Below are positions 34,427-45,298 of a DNA stretch of 64,000 nucleotides, in pieces. Below the pieces are notes generated by a model. The model was not told where the DNA came from, did no database searches, and saw only the letters and a program-made list of their open reading frames with translations. Both the position numbers and the translations under genes were made by a program. The DNA comes from Erodium maritimum (taxonomy: Eukaryota; Streptophyta; Magnoliopsida; Geraniales; Geraniaceae), in NCBI GenBank assembly GCA_963921825.1, contig OY997591.1, forward strand, positions 19,897,515 to 19,961,514, in the 5' to 3' direction. Each line of letters opens with the position of its first letter. The first letter of the stretch is position 1.

Positions 34427-36179
34427 ACAGGTTTAGGGTTGAAACCCTAAACCTTGTCTTCGATCCTCTTCGTTTCTCCCGCAGCCGACCACGCCTCCTT
34501 CTCCTTCGAACCCGATCCCCTCCCCATCCACCTCCGGCGACCTCCCACCAGCTCCGGCCCCTCTCCTCCCACGCCGTCTCCCTCGCCTCCCCTCTCTTCC
34601 CTCACTCCCTCTTCTCCGTCCAACCACCACCAGCCGTCACCGTCCTCCTCCTCCACGCCGCCCTCTTCTCCGCCCCTCACGCCGCCACCGTCCCCCAAAA
34701 CCCGACCCCTCTCTCCACACACCAGCCACCGCCCGAACCACCACCGTCCCTCTCGATTCCGGCCGTCCCGAGCCCGAGCTCGGCCACCACCGTCCCTCTC
34801 GATCCCGGCCGTCCCGAGCCCGAGCTCGGCCGTCTCCGACCACCGTCTCCCTCTCAGAACGGAGCCGAGCCCTTCGAACCCCATCTCGCCGCCGACCGTC
34901 CACCTTCCTCGCCTCCGTCCAGATCTGAGGGGAAACCCTCAGCCGCGCCCCGTTGCGCCCAAAACCACCACCACCGGCGCTCCCTCCGCCGTGCTCCACC
35001 ACCTCATCTTCCACGGTGAGGTTCTCACCACGAGGTTTGGTCGCCGGCGGCGTCTCCGTCGGTGGCCGGACGGTTTCAAACCGAGCCCCTCATTTTCGGT
35101 TTCCCGTGTTATTAAATTCGAGCCAATTTTGGATCTGTTGAGAAAATCTGTATCTGTTAAACCTGTAATGAAATTGATTAATTTTTTTGGAACTGAATTT
35201 GAAATGAAAAGGGGAAGTAATTGAACAAAATCAGAGTTAATTAAAGAGGGTTGTTTTTGAAACGAAACTTAATTGTCTAAGGGAAAAGGGGGAGAATCAG
35301 TGTTGAATTCTTAAGAAAATTGATAAAACTAAATCTGATTAAATTAAACAGGTTTTAAAACAAATGTTGGTTTTTAAGTTTAAACTTGAGTTAAGTTAAG
35401 TCGAAAGGGAAAACGAACTCATATCAGATCGGATTTAGAAAGGTTTGGACCAAAATATCAAGTTTGGAAAAGACTGAGGGAATCGTTCTGTTTTAAAATC
35501 AAGGTCGGAATTAGATAAAACAAAGGAGTTTCAAAGACGGTTTGAGTTAAATTGGTTTTAACTGGGTTGTGGATCAACTTGAGTTCGATGCGCGGGTGCT
35601 CGAACTCGATCTGTCGTAATCCCACTTTTGTCCCGCTCGAGTGTGAAAGACAACTGTCGGATTTAAAATGGACAAATCGTAACCTTTAAGTTAACGGCGG
35701 AACCGTTATTAATCTATGGCCTTCGTGTTTTCTTTAGCGTCCGGCTTCGATCGAAGTGAAGCTCGGAGGTAGCGAGCCAGAACGTCAGCAGCTAGGAAGC
35801 GTAGCGGTTGCTCTTCAGTTGAGGTAGGGAAAAGTAGCCGGATCTCGGCCCTGACTAGGGAAAGTTAACTGTAGAATTTCATGTGACACCGGGGTGTCGT
35901 GGGTTATTTAGGTTATCGAATGTTAGAAATGCATGATACGGGAACGTAGGGAATTATGAGAAAAGCATGTGACACTTAGTAGTGTCGTAGGAGCAGAGAA
36001 CTTAGCGTTAACTGATTTACTGGAGGCATATGACCATGCCCGGAGGTTGATTGCGAACTTATCGATATTAGGAGTACTGGAGGCATATGACCATGCCCGG
36101 AGGTTGTTTGTGAAACTAGTGATCTTAGGACTGTTGGAGGCATCGTTTATGCCGGAGGTTGTTGTGTGTTGTTATTGTC

Positions 36180-36510
36180 GAGTTTGGGTGGCCATGAGAG
36201 CCGTGTTATTTGATTTGGTGTTTGGGTGGCCATGAGAGCCGTGTTATTTATTGTTGAGTCTTGGGTGGCCTTGAGAGCCGTGTTATTTATTGCTGAGTCT
36301 TGGGTGGCCTTGAGAGCCGTGTTATTTATTGTTGAGTCTTGGGTGGCCATGAGAGCCCGTGTTGTCGTTTCGGTGTTTTGGGGTGGCCGTGAGTGCCGTG
36401 GAGTGTTGAACCCGAGTCTTGATCGTGGGTGTGTCTTGAGTGGCAGTGAGTGCCCGTGGGGTTGTTGGACCCGAGTCTTGATTGTTGAGGTGTCTTGAGT
36501 GGCCTTGAGT
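36180..36510 (+). repeat. Minisatellite in LTR D
   Basis: About eight units of 37-55 bp are built on GTCTTGGGTGGCC(A/T)TGAGAGCC plus a GTGTTATTTATTGTTGA spacer. They are the same core as the minisatellites at 9389 and 15172. Confidence 0.85.
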
Positions 36511-36584
36511 GCCTGTGTTGTCGAACTTGCTTGTGATTGTGTTGGTGATTGTGACTGTGATTGTGGTTGCCTGAGTGAGAGAGG

Positions 36585-36770
36585 TGAGTGAGACAGGTGA
36601 GTGAGACAGGTCGACAGCCTGGCCTGAGTGGTTCGGCAAAGTGCGTGAGTGAGAGAGGTGAGTGAGACAGGTCGACAGCCTGGCCTGAGTGGTTCGGCAA
36701 AGTGCGTGAGTGAGACAGGTCGACCGCCTGGCCTGAGTGGTTCGGCAAAGCGCATGAGTGAGAGAGGTTA
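36585..36770 (+). repeat. GACAGGTCGAC repeat in LTR D
   Basis: About three units of GAGTGAGACAGGTCGACAGCC followed by TGGCCTGAGTGGTTCGGCAAAG, spaced 50-70 bp. It corresponds to the four-copy array at 15843. Confidence 0.8.
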
Positions 36771-36835
36771 CTGAGCAGCTGGTTTGCGATCCTTTGTGAT
36801 CTTGTTTGGTGTGCGATCCTTTGTGATCTTGTTTG

Positions 36836-38525
36836 TGTTAGTCTTAGTGCCCGTAGTTAAATCCTAAATGTCCAAATGTATATATCATCGTTAGCAATAA
36901 AATTAAAGCGGCTTTATATATTACTTATGTGTTGGAGTAATATATCGATGTGTGCTCTGATCTATGCCCACCATGCGAATAGAACCATAGATCAAGATAG
37001 ATCACACTCGATGGGTCCCTAGTCAACAAAGCTTCACTAGAAGCGACTAGTATGAAAGATGGCTCTTTATGGCTTACGTTCTGTTAGTCATTGGAATGGG
37101 ATTCCGGAGTCTGATCATAGATATCATGTGGGACATGATATTGGACGACCCGCCCTGGATATGTGCCATAGATTAAGTCATGAACATATTCAGTGTTGTA
37201 GCTTGTCATGTATCCTTAGACCAAGGAGTCTTTGTGATCGCTATGTAGTCAACAACCTAGTTTGACCTGAGCCTAACGTTGTCCGTAACAGGGCTTCCAT
37301 AACGGCCAGGATTGGCTTGGGGACGGGCTACATGAGTGACACGAAAGACGGCTAAGGGATTTATCCCTCATACTAAGGTATGGGAAAGATATCGGTTCTC
37401 GGCCGCTTGATCGAGAGTGACTGGAAGAATAGCATGGCCATGCACATGATACTGGGTATCATATCTTCAGTCATCTCACATATCAAGGAACGGTGATTGA
37501 GAATAATAAGGATGACGGCTCTATGCCTTATCTCAATCAGGATATCGGAGATAAAAGGATAATGACAGGGACGACGGAAAGGTTAGAATCGACAGGGTCG
37601 ATTCGTTATGTAGTGTCAGGCAATACTAAAGTCTCGTTAGTTGCCACTTAAATAGGATCAAGTAAAATGGGATTTTACGTTGATCTATTGACATGCATAA
37701 ACCTAAGGGTCACACCGGAGGATGAAACTCATTGACACATTTATGGAGAATGGCCAAAAGGGAGTTGTCTCGGGACATGACCAAAACTGGGTTTTGGGTC
37801 ATGTGCCCGTAAGTGAATAGGACTTCATAGATCGAGACAAGGCTTGGAGTCTTGGGATTGATCGCGTCGGATAATGTTGGACATTTCCGGTATGGAAGGC
37901 ATGGAAGCGATGAGCGAATCACGGGACCTCGTTGGAAATGGCCACGGGCCATGTTCCAAGAGGCCCATGAAAGGCCCATGCAACCAAGGCCCATGGAACT
38001 AATTAATCAAGTCTTGATTAATTAGTACTAAGTAAGCAAGACAAAGATTAAGGTGTTGGTGATTCACCACCTAACCCAATCTTGTCTTGCCATACTTTGT
38101 CCTATTTACACCTTACTTGACACCATACTTGTCCCATACCTTTAGTTGGACAAGTATGGGTTTTGTTATGTTTAAGTCATCTTTTTTCAACATAACAAAC
38201 ACAAGACAAGAATAGGAAACACAACTTCTCTCTCCCTTCCCTTGCAATTTCGGGTTTGGCAAGCTCCCACCTCCATTTTTGTGTTCTTGAGTCCTCAAAG
38301 AGAAGAACTACGTGGCTTTGATTCCCATGTGGATACGTAGGCGTCTTGGAGACTCAAGCCAATCATTCGTTAACCGGTGTTCTTGTTTTGGTAAGAACTA
38401 GTGCTGAATTTTTCTCTTGTTAATCCATTCTTTGTTAGTTGTTTCATGGTTTTAATTGTCTCTTGGTTTTCATTGATTTTCCGCTGCGAGTTGGTTCATC
38501 TCCAACCCTACCTTGAGACCCAACA
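36836..38525 (+). mobile_element. 5' LTR of the copia element
   Basis: 1690 bp. It contains four strong stem-loops in a row: 37998-38026 (ACTAATTAATCAA stem of 13 bp), 38051-38072, 38123-38159 (CCATACTTGTCC stem of 12 bp) and 38162-38199 (11 bp). The frames at 37059, 37710 and 38113 recur identically in the 3' LTR and are not genes. Confidence 0.93.
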
Positions 38526-38526
38526 G

Positions 38527-38539
38527 TGGTATCAGAGCC
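38527..38539 (+). other. Primer-binding site for initiator tRNA-Met
   Basis: TGGTATCAGAGCC lies one base after the 5' LTR and is complementary to the 3' end of plant initiator methionine tRNA, the usual copia primer. Confidence 0.9.
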
Positions 38540-40080
38540 GTGCTACCTTTGGGATTCACAAGACGGTGTTCAAAGTTTCGGTTTTGCTTGAAAGTTTCGT
38601 TTTTGGCATGTTGTTTTGCTAAATTGTTTGATAACATGCTTTAAATTATTGTTTATGGATTTAATACATGTAAAATGATTTTTTTAAAATTATTTCAAAT
38701 CTGGAAATTTTGAAAAAAGTTTGATTTTTCGGGTCTCGGGAGCGGGACTCTCGGGGAGCCGAAACCGAGACCGAACGGGGCTCCGTTGGACGGAGCTAGG
38801 CTAAGCATGACCATTGGATGGTTGATATGCCAAGGCTAAACCGTTTTGTTAGTTATGACGAGTTTGGAACCGTCATGACGAACTCGAAGATCAAATGTTC
38901 AAAAGTTTCATTTTTGAACGGTTTCGATAAACCGAGCATCAAAAATTTTCGAAACTTGGCTATTGATTAAAACCGGAAAATCACATGATGTTTGATAACA
39001 TGCTTGTTTGATAACACGATGTGTGATGTGATGTTGGCATGGTGTACATAATAGCCCCGAGCTCGATTTAATTATTTATCGCTTTTCACGGCCTACGAGC
39101 CGTTAGAGTTAACGTGTAATTATTCTTTCAAGGTGTGGTTGTCGAACCACTTGTTTGTAATATTTATTTATTCCCGACCTGCGAGTCGTGTATTAAATTG
39201 TAATATTTACTCAAGACGAAGAAAGGGCGAAAAGGTCATTTGGTGGCTTTTCGGGTGTTGGCATCGGCTTGGAGTCGATGGAGCTCAAGAAGCTAGTGGG
39301 AGTTAGTTTAGGGGGCTATTATGTGCATATTTATCGCTTTATGCTTGGTTTAGTTTATGCATGATTAATTCTATGTGTTTTAGAATTGCATGCTTAACTT
39401 TATTTACCGAGCATATCACCTCACATGCAAAGATAAAATTGGAATTTTAATCCTTGTGTGTGAGCCCTTAGAATCGTCATTACATTGGATGTAGTTGACG
39501 GGTTCGAAGGAAGAATTACATTGGATGTAATTTGCGGCATCATTGCATTTGGAATGTAGTTGATGTGCTCATCGCATCTAGGATGTGTCAAAGTTTTAAA
39601 CACAACCGGACAAGTAAAAACGGGTCATGTCTGATACCTCCCAATTATCAACACCTTACTACCTCCCCGTCCTATGGGTGTCGTGCGCATTAGCGGAGCA
39701 TCCATGGGAAAGCGGGGTAGTAGGTTTGGACGACATATGTGGGTGTCGTGCGCATTAGCGGAGCACCTACATAGTGACGGGCCATAGTTGAAAATTGGTG
39801 GACCCGACTACGATTCTCAGCCTGAGGTTGAGCTAGGGTAACAGATAGGGTAAGTCGTGTACATATGTACATACCCTAGCCAAGAGTCACATTGGATGTG
39901 ATTGGATGAAGTCCTACCTACATAGCTCGATTAAGTGGTGAGCATTAGTTCAGCTTAATCGAGTGAATTAAGGATCTTGGTTTCAGATTCTAAAGGTTTA
40001 GAATTGATTGTTGGTGTTTAAGCTTGATCTTCATAAAATTTATTCAGTTTACTGATTGAATTTTATCTGTTGTAGATCAA
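38540..40080 (+). other. Long untranslated leader of the copia element
   Basis: About 1.5 kb separates the primer site from the gag ATG. It includes quasi-repeats of CATTGGATGTA at 39480-39600 and a perfect 26-bp direct repeat (39675-39700 and 39740-39765). No protein similarity is visible. The small frames here are chance. Confidence 0.6.
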
Positions 40081-40789
40081 ATGGCAAATTCAGCGAACAT
40101 TAATAGTTTGTCATTAAAAACCATTCTTGACAGGGTCAAGCTAAATGGGACAAACTATTTGGACTGGTACAGAATTTTGAGGATAGTCCTCAAGTCTGAA
40201 CGCAAAGAATATGTCCTTGACAAGGCTGTCTCTAAGACCATATCAGAGTTACATGAAGTGTCATCAACTGCTGAGAAGAATATCTCAGGGATCTGGGATC
40301 CAAGGATATTCTGATGGTCAACAAGGGAATTGGAAGTGGCAAGGGCTGGACCCATGCGCACTTGGCAGGAAAGATGAGACACCTGAGAATGTCTGCTTCT
40401 ACTGCCAACAGCCTGGTCATTGGAACCGGGATTACAGGAAGTTCACGGCTGATCTGAAGAAGGGCAGTGGGACTGCGCCTTCATCAAAAAGCCTGGATGA
40501 TCTGAAGAAGGGCAGTAGGACTGCGCCTTCATCAGGAAACCTGGATGATCTAAGGAAGGGCGGTGGGATCGTGCCTTCATTCGGTATTAACTCTATAGAG
40601 CTACATCTCTCTACTTCCAAAGATTCATGGGTATTAGATACCATGACTGAATCTCACACATGCACTAATATATGGTGGCTGAAAGTAGGAGAGATTTGGA
40701 AAGCACGAAATGGACCTCAGAGTTGTGGCAACTGTTGTAGGATCCATGAGTCTTGCTTTGCCAAGAGGCCTTGTCTTAGTATTGTATAA
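40081..40789 (+). pseudogene. Copia gag, internally deleted, with zinc knuckle and protease start
   Basis: The ATG at 40081 opens MANSANINSLSLKTILDRVKLNG-TNYLDWYRILRIVLKSE, a typical copia gag start. At about residue 70 the frame jumps from a KTISELHEVSS stretch to GIWDPRIF and stops at 40312, so most of the capsid is missing. Another frame carries the zinc knuckle CFYCQQPGHWNRDY, whose last cysteine has become tyrosine. Three 16-residue repeats (DDLKKGS.TAPSS) follow, then WVLDTM in place of the protease WVLDTG/DSG. No working capsid or protease could be made. Confidence 0.85.
40448..40591 (+). repeat. 48-bp tandem repeat in copia gag, three copies
   Basis: Each unit encodes D-L-K-K-G-S-x-T-A-P-S-S-x-x-L-D, and the third is the most diverged (DLRKGGGIVPSF). 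It lies between the zinc knuckle and the protease. Confidence 0.85.
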
Positions 40790-41498
40790 TGTATATTGCA
40801 TACCTACTTTTAGTAGGAATATTATATCTGTATCCGTGTTTGACAAGGAAGGATATAATGTTAATATTGGAAATGGAGTTTTCAATGTTCTATGCAATGA
40901 TATGTTTTATACCAGTACTGACATGGTTGGAGGATTGTACATATTAGATATGGGTAACAATGCCTCAAGTTCTATATATTCCGTTAATACCAAGAGGTCT
41001 AAATCCAACGATTTAAACCTAACTCTGTTATGGTACTGTCATTTGGGTCGCATAAACAAGAAGCGCCTATCAGCACTTCAGAAGTGCGGGCTTTCAGGTT
41101 CATTCGAATTCCATTCGATCGATAGGTGCAAGGTTTGTTTGATGGGCAAAATGACTAAAGTGCCCTTTATCGATCGCGATGAAAGGGCGGGTGAATTATT
41201 GGGGCTGATACACTCGAATGTGTGTAGACCAATAAGTTCACTTGCCAGGAGGGGTTTTAGCTACTTTATCACATTTACTGATGATTACAGTAAATATGGT
41301 TATGTCTATTCGGTGAGACATAAGTCTGAAGCTTTTGATAAATTCAAAGAGTTTAAGACTATAGTAGAAAACCAGCTCGACAAAGGTATTAAGGCACTTC
41401 GATTGGATCGAGGTGGAAAATACTTGACCACAGAGTTATTAGATCATCTAAAAGAGAATGGGATCCTTTTGGAATGGACTCCTCCTGGGACACTGTAG
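40790..41498 (+). pseudogene. Copia integrase, catalytically dead
   Basis: The frame contains a GAG-pre-integrase and HHCC zinc region (WYCHLGRINKKRLSALQKCGL, CKVCLMGKMTKVPF). The core follows: IHSNVCRP, TDDYSKYGYVY, and RLDRGGKYL. In the usual D,D35E triad these are HSDVCGP and GGEY, so the first aspartate is asparagine (41217) and the glutamate is lysine (about 41415). Both fit single G-to-A changes. A TAG at 41496 ends the frame. Integration of this copy must have used an enzyme from elsewhere. Confidence 0.88.
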
Positions 41499-42033
41499 AT
41501 GAAAGGTGTAGCCAAACGGAGAAATCGGACATTGTTAGACAATGATCCGTTCCATTATTAGTTGGACTGATCTCCCAATCTCTTTCTGGGTTTTGCTCTA
41601 GAGACGACCGCATTCATAGTGAATCGGGCTTCGACGAATGGTGTGGAAGGGACACCATTTTAAAAATGGTACGGGATGATGCCCGCTTTGTCCTTCCTAA
41701 AGATTTGTGGTTGCGAGGCTTATGTGAAACATTTGGTTTCGACTAAGCTCGAACCAAGATCTGAGATGTGCACCTTCGTGTGGTATCCCAAAGCAACAAG
41801 GGGATACTATTTCTAAAATCCCAGTGAGAACATGGTGTTCGTCGCTTGGGGTGGGGTCTTTATGGAAAAGAAGTTTTGTTTCCAAAGACGTCATTGGGAG
41901 GGCTGTGCATCTCGAAGAAATTCAGGATGGTACAGATCTGTCTAAACCAATTGACAACCCAGTAGAAAGGAGCCAGAGATTGTCGTAGAGTGAGAACCAA
42001 TTCCTGTTACAATTCCGGAAGGTCCAAGGCAAT

Positions 42034-43021
42034 TTGAAAGGGTCAATCTTCAACCTCCAAGATATGGTATCCGGAGGTGACAATGAAGTCATGGTGGATC
42101 ACGATGATCCAGCCACCTTTCAAGAAGTCGTGGATGGGCCCGACTCTGAGTTATGGCTGGGAGCCATGAGGGAGGAAATGCAATCCATGTCGGACAACCG
42201 AGTCTGGGAACCGGTTGATCCCATCAATGGTGTGAGGACCATAGGATGCAAATGGATCTTCAAGGTGAAGATGGACATGGACGGCAACCCTCTGACCTAC
42301 AAAGCTCAACTGGTGGCGAAAGGTTATAGGCAGATCCAATGGATTGACTATGAGGAAACCTTCTCCTTAGTGGCTATGGTCAAAATCGATCCAAATTCTT
42401 CTTGACATAACTGCGTATCATAATTACGAGATATGGCAAGTGGATGTCAAAACCGCTTTCCTAAATGGAAATTTGACTGAGTACGTTTGTATGTCTCGGC
42501 CCAAAGGTTTTGACGATCCGAAGAATAAAGGAAAGATTTATAAGTTGTTGAAATCCATTTATGGATTGAAACGAACTTCTCGGAGTTGGATCCTTCGTTT
42601 TGATGAAGCTGTAATTGGATTTGGCTTAATCAAGAACGAGGTTGAATCTTGCGTTTATAAGAAGGCTAGTGGGAGCAAGATTACCTTTCTGGTTCTCATT
42701 GAAAACGACATCCCAACCTTGCACGAGACTAATGCTTGGTTGAGAAAGTGTTTTTCAATAAATGACTTAGGCGATGCTTCTTATATCTTAGGGATTAAGA
42801 TATGTAGAGATCGCACCAAGAGGGTCTTGGATTTAAGTCAGGGAACCTATGTGAACAAGGCATTGAGTAGGTTCTTAATGCTCGATTCAAAGAAAGGACT
42901 CTTACCCACTAGTCATGGCATTCATCTCAGCAAGACTCAGTGTCCTAAGACACCTGATGAGCTGAAAAGGATGATGAGAATCCTATGCGCCTGGGGGCAG
43001 GATCGATCATATATGCCATGA
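42034..43021 (+). pseudogene. Copia reverse transcriptase, broken, YVDD lost
   Basis: The N-terminal part (ELWLGAMREEMQSM, WIFKVKMDMDGN, YEETFSLVAMVKI) stops at 42403 and resumes in another frame with WQVDVKTAFLNGNL, KGKIYKLLKSIYGLKRTSRSWILRF. Where YVDDIL should follow, it reads FLVLIENDIPTL, so the catalytic aspartate pair is gone. Later blocks (FSINDLGDASYILGIKI, GLLPTSHGIHLSKTQCP) are intact. The break is a small deletion. Confidence 0.85.
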
Positions 43022-43179
43022 CATGTATGAGACCAGACGTCTCGTAAGCCTTATGTTGTACCAGTAGACATCATTCTAACCCGGGGGAAAGATGATGCTG
43101 AACTAGTCGTCGAAGGATGAGTAGACGCTAGTTTTCCAAGACAAATCCAGATGACTTTAGAAGTCAATCAGGATATGTG

Positions 43180-43590
43180 TTTACGCTGAATGGCAGAGCT
43201 TTAGCTGGGAAAGCGTAAAGCAAGATACCATTGCCGAATCTACGACAGAGGCCAAGTACATGGATGCTGCAGAGGCAGCTAAGGAGGCTATGTGGATTTG
43301 GAAATTCATGGCAGGGCTGGGTGTAATTAAAAACCCATCCAGTCCGGTGAATCCATTTTGTGACAACACAAGGGCCATTGCGCAAGCTAAAAGCCTAGAT
43401 CGCATAACAAATCCAAACATGTACTGCGGCGTATCCACCTCATCAGATAAATACTGAACTGAGGTGAAGTGAAGATAACCGATATTGCAACAGATGATAA
43501 CATAGCCAACCCTTTGACTAAGGTAGTGTCACTGCCTGAACATGTTAGACATGTAAAGTCGATGGGGACATATTGGAGTTTAGATTGGAA
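43180..43590 (+). pseudogene. Copia RNase H, degraded end of pol
   Basis: The region reads in pieces: a GKRKAR... / DTIAESTTEAKYMDAAEAAKEAMWIWKFMAGLGV-like stretch, then NPFCDNTRAIAQAKS and, near 43510, NPLTKVVSLPEHVRHVKSMG. These are the usual copia RNase H end and KPL/TKP tail. Stops and shifts separate them. Confidence 0.75.
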
Positions 43591-43608
43591 CTAGGGCAAG
43601 TGGGAGAT

Positions 43609-45298
43609 TGTTAGTCTTAGTGCCCGTAGTTAAATCCTAAATGTCCAAATGTATATATCATCGTTAGCAATAAAATTAAAGCGGCTTTATATATTACTTA
43701 TGTGTTGGAGTAATATATCGATGTGTGCTCTGATCTATGCCCACCATGCGAATAGAACCATAGATCAAGATAGATCACACTCGATGGGTCCCTAGTCAAC
43801 AAAGCTTCACTAGAAGCGACTAGTATGAAAGATGGCTCTTTATGGCTTACGTTCTGTTAGTCATTGGAATGGGATTCCGGAGTCTGATCATAGATATCAT
43901 GTGGGACATGATATTGGACGACCCGCCCTGGATATGTGCCATAGATTAAGTCATGAACATATTCAGTGTTGTAGCTTGTCATGTATCCTTAGACCAAGGA
44001 GTCTTTGTGATCGCTATGTAGTCAACAACCTAGTTTGACCTGAGCCTAACGTTGTCCGTAACAGGGCTTCCATAACGGCCAGGATTGGCTTGGGGACGGG
44101 CTACATGAGTGACACGAAAGACGGCTAAGGGATTTATCCCTCATACTAAGGTATGGGAAAGATATCGGTTCTCGGCCGCTTGATCGAGAGTGACTGGAAG
44201 AATAGCATGGCCATGCACATGATACTGGGTATCATATCTTCAGTCATCTCACATATCAAGGAACGGTGATTGAGAATAATAAGGATGACGGCTCTATGCC
44301 TTATCTCAATCAGGATATCGGAGATAAAAGGATAATGACAGGGACGACGGAAAGGTTAGAATCGACAGGGTCGATTCGTTATGTAGTGTCAGGCAATACT
44401 AAAGTCTCGTTAGTTGCCACTTAAATAGGATCAAGTAAAATGGGATTTTACGTTGATCTATTGACATGCATAAACCTAAGGGTCACACCGGAGGATGAAA
44501 CTCATTGACACATTTATGGAGAATGGCCAAAAGGGAGTTGTCTCGGGACATGACCAAAACTGGGTTTTGGGTCATGTGCCCGTAAGTGAATAGGACTTCA
44601 TAGATCGAGACAAGGCTTGGAGTCTTGGGATTGATCGCGTCGGATAATGTTGGACATTTCCGGTATGGAAGGCATGGAAGCGATGAGCGAATCACGGGAC
44701 CTCGTTGGAAATGGCCACGGGCCATGTTCCAAGAGGCCCATGAAAGGCCCATGCAACCAAGGCCCATGGAACTAATTAATCAAGTCTTGATTAATTAGTA
44801 CTAAGTAAGCAAGACAAAGATTAAGGTGTTGGTGATTCACCACCTAACCCAATCTTGTCTTGCCATACTTTGTCCTATTTACACCTTACTTGACACCATA
44901 CTTGTCCCATACCTTTAGTTGGACAAGTATGGGTTTTGTTATGTTTAAGTCATCTTTTTTCAACATAACAAACACAAGACAAGAATAGGAAACACAACTT
45001 CTCTCTCCCTTCCCTTGCAATTTCGGGTTTGGCAAGCTCCCACCTCCATTTTTGTGTTCTTGAGTCCTCAAAGAGAAGAACTACGTGGCTTTGATTCCCA
45101 TGTGGATACGTAGGCGTCTTGGAGACTCAAGCCAATCATTCGTTAACCGGTGTTCTTGTTTTGGTAAGAACTAGTGCTGAATTTTTCTCTTGTTAATCCA
45201 TTCTTTGTTAGTTGTTTCATGGTTTTAATTGTCTCTTGGTTTTCATTGATTTTCCGCTGCGAGTTGGTTCATCTCCAACCCTACCTTGAGACCCAACA
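43609..45298 (+). mobile_element. 3' LTR of the copia element
   Basis: 1690 bp, offset exactly 6773 from the 5' LTR. The three longest frames are identical to those in the 5' copy at that offset, and the blocks I compared by eye match without gaps. Confidence 0.93.

Larger units (their letters stand above)
36836..45298 (+). mobile_element. Ty1-copia element (Angela/Tork-like), very recent insertion, coding region dead
   Basis: Two LTRs of exactly 1690 bp (36836-38525 and 43609-45298) start TGTTAGTCTTAG and end AGACCCAACA. They showed no difference in the blocks I compared. Target duplication GTTTG lies at 36831-36835 and 45299-45303. A primer-binding site, TGGTATCAGAGCC, lies at 38527-38539, and a polypurine tract (AAGTGGGAGAT) directly before the 3' LTR. 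The 5.1-kb internal part carries gag, protease, integrase, RT and RNase H in copia order, but all are broken. The lineage is a guess from gag text and LTR length. Confidence 0.95.

Noticed and set aside
34454..35224. 256-codon Pro/Ser-rich open frame on the plus strand
   Set aside because: It lies in the CT-rich leader of solo LTR D and begins at TTG, not ATG. The bias explains the open frame; its mirror frames on the minus strand are equally long.
37059..38298. Three frames repeated exactly at 43832-45071
   Set aside because: They are the same non-coding LTR read twice, not a duplicated gene set.
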